Shown here piece by piece: positions 42,960 to 50,311 of a stretch of DNA of 64,000 bases. The translations under genes and the position numbers were made by a program. Origin of the DNA: an uncultured Ruminococcus sp. (GTDB taxonomy: Bacteria; Bacillota; Clostridia; Oscillospirales; Ruminococcaceae); assembly GCA_900538575.1 (NCBI GenBank), contig UPZA01000008.1, positions 59,991-123,990 on the forward strand. Direction: 5' to 3'. How positions within the stretch are numbered: the stretch's first letter is position 1; every line of letters begins with the position of its first letter. A model generated the notes under the pieces. It was given only the letters and a program-made list of their open reading frames with translations, was not told the origin of the DNA and searched no databases.

Positions 42960-43571
42960 ATGGCAGAACAGGTTTTTCCTACTAAAGGAAATTTAATAAA
43001 AGCCAAAAAAACGCTTGCCCTTTGTAATCTCGGATACGAGCTTATGGATAGAAAACGCAATATTCTTATCAGAGAAATGATGACGCTCATGGACAAGGCA
43101 AAGTCTCTCCGGGATTCTATTGAGGATACGTATAAGGAGGCTTATGCGGCTTTGCAGGGAGCCAATATAACTCTTGGCGTTATTGAAAATATTGCAAGGA
43201 GCATACCTGTGGAAAACGGTATATCCGTTTCTTACAGAAGCGTTATGGGAGTTGATATACCGAAGCTTACGCTGAAACGTACAAAAACCGAAGTGCCTTA
43301 CGGATTTTATTCAACTAATTCGCAGCTTGACCAGGCGTATGTTTCATTTTCAAAGGTAAAGGATATAACCGTTCTGCTTGCAGAGGTGGAAAATAGTATT
43401 TATCGTCTCGCTATTGCAATAAAAAAGGCTCAGAGACGAGCAAACGCTCTACAGAACGTACTTATTCCGAGATATGATAGCATGGTTAAGTATATAACGG
43501 ATAGTCTGGAGGAAAAGGAACGAGAAGAATTTTCACGTCTTAAGGTTATTAAATCAAGAAAATCAAATTAA
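42960..43571 (+). CDS. ntpD: V-type ATP synthase subunit D
   Basis: The central rotor shaft. The 203-residue, mainly helical protein begins VFPTKGNLIKAKKTLALCNLGYELMDRKRNILIREMM, the family's most conserved stretch. It ends with a long coiled coil (EVENSIYRLAIAIKKAQRRANALQNVLIP, then ITDSLEEKEREEFSRLK). ATG at 42960 is preceded by AGAGGTG; the frame is open 25 codons further upstream but with a hydrophobic, unrelated extension. Last gene of the ATPase operon. Confidence 0.94.
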   Translation: MAEQVFPTKGNLIKAKKTLALCNLGYELMDRKRNILIREMMTLMDKAKSLRDSIEDTYKEAYAALQGANITLGVIENIARSIPVENGISVSYRSVMGVDIPKLTLKRTKTEVPYGFYSTNSQLDQAYVSFSKVKDITVLLAEVENSIYRLAIAIKKAQRRANALQNVLIPRYDSMVKYITDSLEEKEREEFSRLKVIKSRKSN

Positions 43572-43574
43572 TAA

Positions 43575-43612
43575 AACTGCGTTCTCATATCTATTATGAG
43601 AGCGCAGTTGAT
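43575..43612. terminator. Terminator of the V-ATPase operon
   Basis: Inverted repeat AACTGCGTTCTCATA / TATGAGAGCGCAGTT (one mismatch) with a T-run (GATTTTTT) downstream. It also faces the end of the convergent small gene. Confidence 0.85.
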
Positions 43613-43615
43613 TTT

Positions 43616-43882
43616 TTACATCTTATCAATGTAATCGGTAATAAAATCCTCCAGACGATTGACGGAAACAGAGTTTTCGGCTATTTCCGACAACAATACC
43701 TGAGCCTTTTCATGATCTGTTAAAACATCGTTTACTGAAAAAATTTCGAATAAATCGGCGGCGCAAACTCCGTATGAATCGGCGGAAATATTTTCCGAAT
43801 CAATATTTTGCTTATAAAGAAAATAGCAAATTAAATTATCGGAGCTTTTGGCTGTTTTTATAATTTCATATAACATTTTCAT
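43616..43882 (-). CDS. Small acidic protein, possibly DUF6514 family
   Basis: An 88-residue protein I cannot assign firmly. It has the pattern NLICYFLYKQNIDSENISADSYGVCAADLF, then NDVLTDHEKAQVLLSEIAENSVSVNRLEDFITDYI, which recalls the small DUF6514 proteins of Ruminococcus-type bacteria. ATG 43882 follows a strong AAAGGAGG; a longer frame upstream overlaps the promoter and is rejected. Its promoter carries two perfect TTCGACA elements, so a link to Spo0A-controlled stationary-phase or sporulation genes is possible. Confidence 0.65.
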   Translation of the reverse strand: MKMLYEIIKTAKSSDNLICYFLYKQNIDSENISADSYGVCAADLFEIFSVNDVLTDHEKAQVLLSEIAENSVSVNRLEDFITDYIDKM

Positions 43883-43909
43883 AATTACCTCCTTTGTAAT
43901 CATGAGTAC

Positions 43910-43962
43910 ATTATAGCATATAATTCGACAAAATATCCGCACTGTTTTCGCAAATTTCGACA
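43910..43962 (-). promoter_or_regulatory. Promoter with two Spo0A-box matches
   Basis: Minus-strand extended -10 TGCTATAAT (43910-43918). Two perfect 0A boxes (TGTCGAA on the minus strand) lie at 43924-43930, just downstream of the -35 position, and 43956-43962, 32 bp further upstream. No good -35 hexamer is present, as in Spo0A-activated promoters. Confidence 0.55.
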
Positions 43963-43996
43963 ATATAAGTAATATTATTTACCTGATACTTGTAAG

Positions 43997-44620
43997 CTAT
44001 TTTGGGAAATCGTCATAGATTTCAGCAGTTTTATTAATTTTTATTTTACCGAAGGTTATGTCAGTCAGTTTATTGCAGAAAGGTTTTTCAAGCTCGGACT
44101 TTACTCTTGCCGTAATTTTAACGCCGTCTGAAAAATCCGAATTTATTTGTTTGATTTCGTAATCAGAAAAAATATACGTAATTTTTCCGTAGAGATCATA
44201 GGATAGGGAAAGTATCAGTTCTGAGCACTTATACATTTTCAATACTTCGGCCGCTTCTATTGCAAGAGCTGTACTGTGGGAATACGCTCTGACCAGACCT
44301 CCGCCGCCAAGAAGAATTCCTCCGAAATATCTTGTTACAACGCAGCATACGTCTGTCAGATTGTTTTTGCGCAAAACTTCCAAAACAGGTATTCCCGCTG
44401 TTCCCTGAGGTTCTCCGTCGTCAGAATATCTTGAGATGTTTCCGTCGCGAAGGATATAAGCATAAACGTTATGTCTTGCTTTTCTGTTGTTCTCTTTTAT
44501 ATGATTAATGAAATTTATTGCGTCTTCATTAGTTTCCGCCGGTGATATGTGACCGATAAATTCAGACCTCTTTTCAATATACGAGCTTTCGGCAGGTGAT
44601 TTCACAGTTATATATTTCAT
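43997..44620 (-). CDS. yigZ: YigZ/IMPACT family protein (UPF0029)
   Basis: A 207-residue member of the IMPACT/YigZ family, a fold with a ribosomal-S5-domain-2-like N-half and a ferredoxin-like C-half. Landmarks are SEFIGHISPAETNEDAINFI, ARHNVYAYIL, YSDDGEPQGTAGIPVLEVL and TRYFGGILLGGGGLVRAYS. The role is not established in bacteria; eukaryotic IMPACT inhibits GCN2. ATG 44620 is preceded by GGAG at 7 bases; the ATG four codons earlier overlaps that site. Confidence 0.93.
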   Translation of the reverse strand: MKYITVKSPAESSYIEKRSEFIGHISPAETNEDAINFINHIKENNRKARHNVYAYILRDGNISRYSDDGEPQGTAGIPVLEVLRKNNLTDVCCVVTRYFGGILLGGGGLVRAYSHSTALAIEAAEVLKMYKCSELILSLSYDLYGKITYIFSDYEIKQINSDFSDGVKITARVKSELEKPFCNKLTDITFGKIKINKTAEIYDDFPK

Positions 44621-44644
44621 TTGAAACTCCATTGAATTTTATAT

Positions 44645-44670
44645 AAAAAAAGGACGACTTAAGGCCGTCC
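44645..44670 (-). terminator. Terminator of rpmE
   Basis: On the minus strand GGACG...CGTCC stem, extended by wobble pairs, followed by a run of seven T. Confidence 0.75.
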
Positions 44671-44677
44671 GATTTTA

Positions 44678-44881
44678 TTACTTGTCCATATTGAAACGCT
44701 TTTTAAATCTGTCAACGCGTCCGCCTGTGTCAACAAGCTTCTGTTTGCCTGTATAGAACGGATGGCACTTAGAGCAGATTTCAACCTTGATATCCTGCTT
44801 GGTGGAACGTGTTTCTATAACATTTCCGCAATGGCAGGTAATAGTAGTTTTTTCAAACTTAGGATGGATTCCCTCTTTCAT
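44678..44881 (-). CDS. rpmE: Large ribosomal subunit protein bL31, zinc-binding form
   Basis: A 67-residue ribosomal protein. KEGIHPKFEKTTITCHCGN and CSKCHPFYTGKQK supply the Cys pairs of the zinc-containing (C+) L31, and DTGGRVDRFKKRF is the typical end. The zinc-free paralogue is not in the window. ATG 44881 follows AAAGAGGTGACA; an ATG three codons earlier overlaps it. It has its own promoter and a leader of about 90 bases. Confidence 0.96.
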   Translation of the reverse strand: MKEGIHPKFEKTTITCHCGNVIETRSTKQDIKVEICSKCHPFYTGKQKLVDTGGRVDRFKKRFNMDK

Positions 44882-45006
44882 GATTGTCACCTCTTTCGTT
44901 TAACCAATTATGATTAACACAGCAGCCCATCAGTTACCTTAGACAGTAGTGCTATTGATAATTCACTAACGTTTATTATTATATCATAACAAGAAAAAAA
45001 AATCAA
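44882..45006 (-). promoter_or_regulatory. Promoter and leader of rpmE
   Basis: Minus-strand TTGATT (45001-45006), 17 bases, TATAAT (44978-44983) with extended -10 TGA. The -35 overlaps the stop codon of the upstream radical SAM gene. The leader has weak pairings such as GTTAA/TTAAC just before the ribosome binding site; L31 leaders that bind the protein are known in Firmicutes, but I cannot confirm one here. Confidence 0.6.
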
Positions 45007-45941
45007 GGGTTTATATTATACTTTTTTCCTTGAAAGGTATTTCTGCGGACCATTTCCTTGTCTATGCCACCTATGACGGAAATTTTATCCCTGCTCCAGA
45101 GCGGAGCTATAAGATATTTTTTATCTCCGTCTCCTGTAATGCGCTCTACAACTGTTTCCGCAGGAAGAAGTTCAAGCTGGCTTATGACCGTTGAGATATA
45201 TTCGCTTTTAGACATAACTTTTATATCGCCGTTTAAATACATTTTTTCTAAAGGAGTGTCCTTTAATATGTGCAGAAGCTGTATTTTAACGGCGTCCGGG
45301 TTTAAAACGGCAAGCTCTTCGGCGGTTTTAAGCATCATGTTCTCCGATTCTCCCGGCAGACCGTTTATTATATGCAGACATGTCCTGATACCTTGTTTTT
45401 TTAATTTTTTATATCCGTCTATAAATTCTTCATGGGAATAATTTGTGTTAATAAGCTTTAAGGTTTTATTGTGAACAGTTTGCATTCCAAGTTCTACGGT
45501 AAGCGACGTATGACGGTCTATGTGTGAAAGTAGCTCCATTACTTCGTCGGAAAGGCAGTCTGCTCTGGTACCTATGGAAATTCCTGTAATTTCTGTGTTT
45601 TGGCAGATAGGAAGATAAATCTGTTTCAGTTTTTCAATATTGGCATAGGTGTTTGTGTTCGCCTGAAAGTAAGCTATTATACCGGAATCGGGAAATTTTT
45701 TCCGTATCCTTTTTATTTCAGAATCAAGCTGGAGGGAAACGGAAATTTCCGGAGCTCCGGTAAAATATCCGCTTCCGTCCCGGCAGAAAATACAGCCGCC
45801 GTTTCCCTTAACGCCGTCCTTATTCGGACATGTAAATCCGGCGTCGATAACGGCCTTTAATATTTTTCTCCCGAATTTATGCTTATTATAATACGATAAA
45901 GTGTGATAGCGCTTATTATCGTCGCTATATTTAAATTCCAT
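45003..45941 (-). CDS. Radical SAM protein, TIGR01212 (YhcC-like) family
   Basis: A 312-residue radical SAM enzyme. The cluster-binding region is GFTCPNKDGVKGNGGCIFC. A TIM barrel follows with GIIAYFQANTNTYA, GISIGTRADCLSDE, TVELGMQTVH, CLHIINGLPGE and KIQLLHILKDTPLEK. This is the YhcC-type family, whose substrate is unknown. The ATG follows AAAAGGAAAAA. It stands between rpmE and an amidase, and no shared pathway is evident. Confidence 0.93.
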   Translation of the reverse strand: MEFKYSDDNKRYHTLSYYNKHKFGRKILKAVIDAGFTCPNKDGVKGNGGCIFCRDGSGYFTGAPEISVSLQLDSEIKRIRKKFPDSGIIAYFQANTNTYANIEKLKQIYLPICQNTEITGISIGTRADCLSDEVMELLSHIDRHTSLTVELGMQTVHNKTLKLINTNYSHEEFIDGYKKLKKQGIRTCLHIINGLPGESENMMLKTAEELAVLNPDAVKIQLLHILKDTPLEKMYLNGDIKVMSKSEYISTVISQLELLPAETVVERITGDGDKKYLIAPLWSRDKISVIGGIDKEMVRRNTFQGKKYNINP

Positions 45942-45964
45942 TTTATTTTTCCTTTTCTAAAAAA

Positions 45965-46708
45965 TTAACCGACTACTATAAACTGACTGCTTGCATATCC
46001 AGTAACGCCGTTATAATGTACAACGTACCAGCCGTTGCCGACATCTCCGTATATGGTAAGTCTTGCCCCGTCCGGAATGGAGCCGATGATTTGTCCGCCG
46101 GTCGACGGATAATCGCGTATATTAAGGTTTGAGCCGCCCGCCGCAACAATTCCGTTGAAAACCGGACCTGCTTTGACAAACGGTATTCCGAAATAATCGC
46201 AAAGCGACTGAACGAGGTTGGCGGCGATGGCTTCTAGATTGTTTTTCAACCATGTTACGTCCTCGACATTATCATGATAGCCAAGCTCGCATAAAACGGC
46301 AACAGCTCTTGTCTGCGTCACTTCTCCAAGGCTCGTAGTCGGCACGGCTCTTGTTTTGTCCGGCAGAGGATAAATGCTTTTAATATTGTTTGCGATTATT
46401 GTAGCGAGACGTTCGCTGTCATAGCTTGAAGGGGAAAAGTAGATGTCGATACCTCTTAGCTTTCCGGCAAGTCTTTCCGGCGCCGCATTGGAATGAAGAG
46501 CCAGATGTACATCGAAATTTCCTGCATTTGAATCGGAAATTGCTCCTACAACATTCCTCGACGGATCATTTCTTACATAGGTTATTCCGCTTGATCGAAG
46601 ATAAGGCTCCATTCTGTCAGCAAGCAGATTCATATATTCTTCTTCGTTTCCGCCGGTTACGTATTGATTCCATTCCTGAGTCGACGGACTTAAAAAGATT
46701 TTGGGCAT
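45965..46708 (-). CDS. N-acetylmuramoyl-L-alanine amidase-like protein with SH3 domain
   Basis: A 247-residue protein. Residues ~1-180 resemble Amidase_3: KIFLSPSTQEWN, a conserved Glu in NEEEYMN, DVHLALHSNAAP with one zinc-ligand His, and VAVLCELGYHDN with the catalytic-type Glu. In this subfamily the usual first His (DPGHGG) is replaced by the SPST segment, so the metal site differs. Residues ~185-247 are a bacterial SH3 domain (SNLNIRDYPSTGGQIIGSI). There is no signal peptide, suggesting a phage- or lysis-type enzyme or an unconventional exit. The ATG follows AAAGGAGATC. Confidence 0.87.
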   Translation of the reverse strand: MPKIFLSPSTQEWNQYVTGGNEEEYMNLLADRMEPYLRSSGITYVRNDPSRNVVGAISDSNAGNFDVHLALHSNAAPERLAGKLRGIDIYFSPSSYDSERLATIIANNIKSIYPLPDKTRAVPTTSLGEVTQTRAVAVLCELGYHDNVEDVTWLKNNLEAIAANLVQSLCDYFGIPFVKAGPVFNGIVAAGGSNLNIRDYPSTGGQIIGSIPDGARLTIYGDVGNGWYVVHYNGVTGYASSQFIVVG

Positions 46709-46803
46709 ATTGATCTCCTTTCACCGTTTTACGGTTAATAAAAACTTCTACATAACATTATATTATAAAAGGAGCTTATATGTTCATGATTAAAATAAAA
46801 ACA

Positions 46804-46828
46804 GCAGGAGCGCTAAAGGCGTTCCTGC
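46804..46828 (-). terminator. Terminator after the VanY-like gene
   Basis: Minus-strand stem GCAGGAACGC / GCGCTCCTGC with two internal mismatches, then a T-rich tail. Confidence 0.7.
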
Positions 46829-46837
46829 GTTTTATGG

Positions 46838-47839
46838 CTATATTTCAACGGTGACTATGAATCCATCAACATTATTTCCCGAAGTGGAGTAGGATTTGTC
46901 TTTCGGAACAGGTATATCAGTATTTGCCGAAGGATCAGCGGGAACATAATATATCTCATATTTCTTTTCTCCGCCGGTTACCTTGATGTGTTCTCCGTCG
47001 CTTGTGTGATTTTTCAGCTCATCTATATATTCTTCAAGGCATAGGTTATTTTCTTTCATATAAATAGCATGAGGCACGCCTACATATCTAAACTGGTAGG
47101 TCTTAGAATCCATTTCGGTCTTGTCTTCCTTATCCTCCGGGTATCTTAATATAAAGCCGTAATTTGCACAGTTTTCAGCAATCCATGCGTAATCTCCGTC
47201 CGCCGTATAATAATAAGAGCTTTCGGAATCGGGGAATACGCCGAGATCAAAGCTCAGGCCTGTATGATATTCGGAAAATCCGCCTTTTATATCGGGATCG
47301 TTAAGACCGTCCTGATATTCCTTATTACGGTATCCGGAAATTACCATTATATCTGTATTGTTTGTTTTGCTGTAAAAAGCGTCCATCATCGAATTCAAAG
47401 CGGTAATTGTTTTTGACGCAAGGCTTATTTCGTAATCCTTGCACTGATAGCTATCTGAAATCATTGTATATATCGGAGTTATTCCGGCGTCCTCTTCTGA
47501 AGCAGGAAAAGAGTACTCATGCTGTTTGTTGACAAGAATAAGATCTCCTGTGTAAATTTCGTTCGGCATCGCGCTTACAGTCGTATATGCGGAGTCAGTA
47601 TCGTCAGGAGACGATTCTTCATTGCTGCCGGCTGTGCTTTCGCTGCTTTTATCTTCGCTTTTTTCCTCCTTGGATGAAGTCGGAACAATAGAGGAACTAA
47701 CGTCGTCTTTGCTTTGACTGTCCTTGCCGCAGGATTTGCAGCAGGAAACTAAAAGAATGATCAGAACAACAAAAACTGCTGCAACCCCTGCTATTCTGTC
47801 ATATCTTACTCTTGAACGTCTTCTTTTTTTATAGCTCAT
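46838..47839 (-). CDS. D-alanyl-D-alanine carboxypeptidase, VanY/M15B family, membrane-anchored
   Basis: A 333-residue zinc peptidase that trims cell-wall stem peptides. A strongly basic start (SYKKRRRSRVRYDR) and one membrane helix (VAAVFVVLIILLVSCC) anchor it, followed by a Ser/Glu/Asp-rich linker of about 55 residues. The M15B domain has SGYRNKEYQDGL, the zinc motif SEYHTGLSFDLG (His and Asp), WIAENCANYGFILRYP and the last ligand His in RYVGVPHAIYM. I use ATG 47839 because its start resembles family members; an ATG twelve codons earlier has no ribosome binding site. Confidence 0.9.
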   Translation of the reverse strand: MSYKKRRRSRVRYDRIAGVAAVFVVLIILLVSCCKSCGKDSQSKDDVSSSIVPTSSKEEKSEDKSSESTAGSNEESSPDDTDSAYTTVSAMPNEIYTGDLILVNKQHEYSFPASEEDAGITPIYTMISDSYQCKDYEISLASKTITALNSMMDAFYSKTNNTDIMVISGYRNKEYQDGLNDPDIKGGFSEYHTGLSFDLGVFPDSESSYYYTADGDYAWIAENCANYGFILRYPEDKEDKTEMDSKTYQFRYVGVPHAIYMKENNLCLEEYIDELKNHTSDGEHIKVTGGEKKYEIYYVPADPSANTDIPVPKDKSYSTSGNNVDGFIVTVEI

Positions 47840-48023
47840 TATATTGTTATCTTTCCTTTCAATAATAAACTTCATACCATTTATAATAACACATTTTTAT
47901 CTGAATGTAAACAGAAATATGTATAAATAGTTATTTATAGAAGGCATTTTAAATAATTTTGTATAAATGAAGCTTTTTCTGTCAATTAAAATTGTTGAAT
48001 ACAACTAATTTAAAATATGGCTA

Positions 48024-48052
48024 TTGACAATTTTTAAAAAAGGGTGTATCAT
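48024..48052 (+). promoter_or_regulatory. Promoter of glnN
   Basis: Perfect TTGACA, 17 bases, TATCAT. The 47876-48023 stretch before it is AT-rich and shows nothing else. Confidence 0.8.
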
Positions 48053-48077
48053 ATAAATATAAATTATTCAGAAATCA

Positions 48078-48143
48078 ATTGAAACAATGGCGTTTCAATG
48101 GCGGGAATACAAATTTTTCCGCTGTTGAAGCGCTTTTATTTTT
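48078..48143 (+). promoter_or_regulatory. Structured leader of glnN with a possible ANTAR-type antitermination element
   Basis: Hairpin 1 (48078-48099) has an 8-bp perfect stem ATTGAAAC / GTTTCAAT and the six-base loop AATGGC, with A in position 1 and G in position 4. Hairpin 2 (48101-48122) is GCGGGAA / TTTCCGC. Its 3' arm overlaps a short CGCT/AGCG hairpin (48120-48132) followed by a T-rich run. Overlap of hairpin 2 with a weak terminator, and a hexaloop of this form, is the layout of ANTAR-protein targets; hairpin 2's loop does not match. Confidence 0.4.
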
Positions 48144-48156
48144 AAGGAGGATTTTT

Positions 48157-50253
48157 ATGTCAGAAGTTCAGACAGTAGCAGATTATTTCGGCTGTAATGT
48201 GTTCAGCGATTCGGTGATGAGAGCAAGACTTCCTAAAAATGCATATAAATCGGTTATGCAGACTAAAAAGATGGGAGTTCCTCTTGACGACGACGTGGCA
48301 AACATTGTTGCGAATGCAATGAAGGACTGGGCTGTTGAAAAGGGTGCGACTCATTATACTCATTGGTTTCAGCCTATGACAGGTATAACTGCCGAAAAGC
48401 ACGACGCGTTCATAACGCCTACTGAAGACGGAAACGTTATCCTTGAATTTTCGGGCAAAGAGCTTGTAAAGGGTGAGCCTGACGCTTCTTCGTTCCCTTC
48501 CGGAGGGCTCAGAGCGACTTTTGAGGCGAGAGGATATACGGCTTGGGATCCTACGTCCAACGCGTTTGTAAAGGATAATACGTTATATATTCCTACCGCT
48601 TTCTGCTCCTATACCGGAGAAATTCTTGACAAGAAAACTCCTCTTCTGCGTTCTATGGAAGTCATCAACGAACAGGCTCTTAGAATCCTAAGATTATTCG
48701 GTAATACTACCGCAACAAGAGTTACTACAACTGTAGGTCCTGAACAGGAATATTTTCTTGTTGATAAAAAGTATTATGATCAGCGAAAGGATCTTATGCT
48801 AACGGGCAGAACTCTGTTCGGAGCAATGGCTCCAAAGGGACAGGAACTTGAGGATCATTATTTCGGCAATATAAAACAGCGCGTATCGGATTTTATGAAG
48901 GATCTTGACTGTGAGCTTTGGAAGCTTGGTATATATGCAAAAACCAAGCATAACGAGGTAGCGCCTGCACAGCACGAGCTTGCGCCGATATTTACAACTT
49001 CGAATATTGCGGCGGATCATAATCAGCTTACAATGGAGATTATGAAGAAGGTAGCGTTAAAGCACGGTCTGGTTTGCTTGCTCCATGAAAAGCCCTTTGC
49101 AGGAGTAAACGGCTCAGGAAAACATAATAACTGGTCTATTTCGTCTAACGACGGTCAGAATCTTCTTGATCCGGGCGACACCCCAATGGAAAACATGCAG
49201 TTTTTGACGTTTCTCTGCGCTATTATAAGGGGTGTTGACGAATATGCTCCTCTTCTGAGAATTTCAGCCGCGTCTGCCGGCAATGACCATAGGCTCGGCG
49301 CTAATGAGGCTCCTCCTGCTATTATTTCAGTATTTGTCGGCGACGAGCTTCAGCGCGTCCTTGACGCTATTGAAAACGGAACGTCAGTGGAGCCTAACTC
49401 TGATAAGACTTTTGAAATAGGAGTTGACGCGCTTCCTAATTTCCCTAAGGATACTACCGACAGAAACAGAACGTCTCCTTATGCTTTTACAGGAAATAAA
49501 TTTGAATTCAGAATGCTTGGCTCTGCGGATTCAATTTCATGTACAAACGTAATGATGAATACGATCTTTGCGCAGATACTCAGCGAATTTGCAGATGAGC
49601 TTGAAAAGGCCGATGATTTTAAAGAGGCTTTGAAAAAGCTTCTCGTTAAAACGATAAGAGAGCATAAACGGGTTATTTTCAACGGAAACGGTTATTCAGA
49701 CGAATGGATTGAAGAGGCTGCAAAAAGAGGTCTGCCCAACCTGGTATCAACAGTAGACGCACTTCCACACTACATTGATGATAAATATGTTTCTATGTTT
49801 GAAAAATTCAAGGTATATACAAGGGCTGAAATCGCTTCGCGAATGGATATACTTCTGGAAAATTATAGCAAGGTGATTAATATTGAGGCTCTGACAATGC
49901 TCGATATGGCTAAAAAATCTATTCTGCCGGCCGCTATTGAATATACAAAGGAAATGTGCGATACTGTGGCGTCAATGAAAGCTGTCGGTGTGGACACTTC
50001 GCTTGAGGTTTCTATGGCCAATAAGCTTTCGGCTCTTACCGTTTCTCTGAGCAATGCTATTGAAACGCTTGATTCTAAAAGAATTGCGTCAAAGGATTAT
50101 GAAGACGATGTTCTTAAAACCGCAAGATATTACAGAGATGAAATTTTTGCGGCTATGCAGAGCCTTCGTGCGGTAGCTGATGAGCTTGAAATGTGCGTAC
50201 CGGAAAAATACTGGCCGTTTCCTACATATACGGATCTTCTTTTTACCGTTTGA
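48157..50253 (+). CDS. glnN: Glutamine synthetase type III
   Basis: GSIII makes glutamine from glutamate, ammonium and ATP as a double-ring dodecamer. The 698-residue length is right for this class. The GSIII motifs are present: the N-terminal FGCNVFSDSVMRARLPK, THYTHWFQPMTG, FPSGGLRATFEARGYTAWDP, VGPEQEYFLVDK with metal-binding Glu, KHNEVAPAQHELAPIF and FAGVNGSGKHNNWSI. ATG 48157 follows a strong AAGGAGG; the frame open upstream to 48079 runs through the leader structure and is rejected. It is a single gene with a terminator. Confidence 0.97.
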   Translation: MSEVQTVADYFGCNVFSDSVMRARLPKNAYKSVMQTKKMGVPLDDDVANIVANAMKDWAVEKGATHYTHWFQPMTGITAEKHDAFITPTEDGNVILEFSGKELVKGEPDASSFPSGGLRATFEARGYTAWDPTSNAFVKDNTLYIPTAFCSYTGEILDKKTPLLRSMEVINEQALRILRLFGNTTATRVTTTVGPEQEYFLVDKKYYDQRKDLMLTGRTLFGAMAPKGQELEDHYFGNIKQRVSDFMKDLDCELWKLGIYAKTKHNEVAPAQHELAPIFTTSNIAADHNQLTMEIMKKVALKHGLVCLLHEKPFAGVNGSGKHNNWSISSNDGQNLLDPGDTPMENMQFLTFLCAIIRGVDEYAPLLRISAASAGNDHRLGANEAPPAIISVFVGDELQRVLDAIENGTSVEPNSDKTFEIGVDALPNFPKDTTDRNRTSPYAFTGNKFEFRMLGSADSISCTNVMMNTIFAQILSEFADELEKADDFKEALKKLLVKTIREHKRVIFNGNGYSDEWIEEAAKRGLPNLVSTVDALPHYIDDKYVSMFEKFKVYTRAEIASRMDILLENYSKVINIEALTMLDMAKKSILPAAIEYTKEMCDTVASMKAVGVDTSLEVSMANKLSALTVSLSNAIETLDSKRIASKDYEDDVLKTARYYRDEIFAAMQSLRAVADELEMCVPEKYWPFPTYTDLLFTV

Positions 50254-50264
50254 TAATGTAAAAG

Positions 50265-50300
50265 AAAAATGGAACGTATTTAATACGTTCCATTTTTGTT
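50265..50300. terminator. Terminator between glnN and the SGNH lipoprotein gene
   Basis: A near-perfect long hairpin AAAAATGGAACGTATT / AATACGTTCCATTTTT with T-run. Confidence 0.9.
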
Positions 50301-50311
50301 TATGTGTAAAA

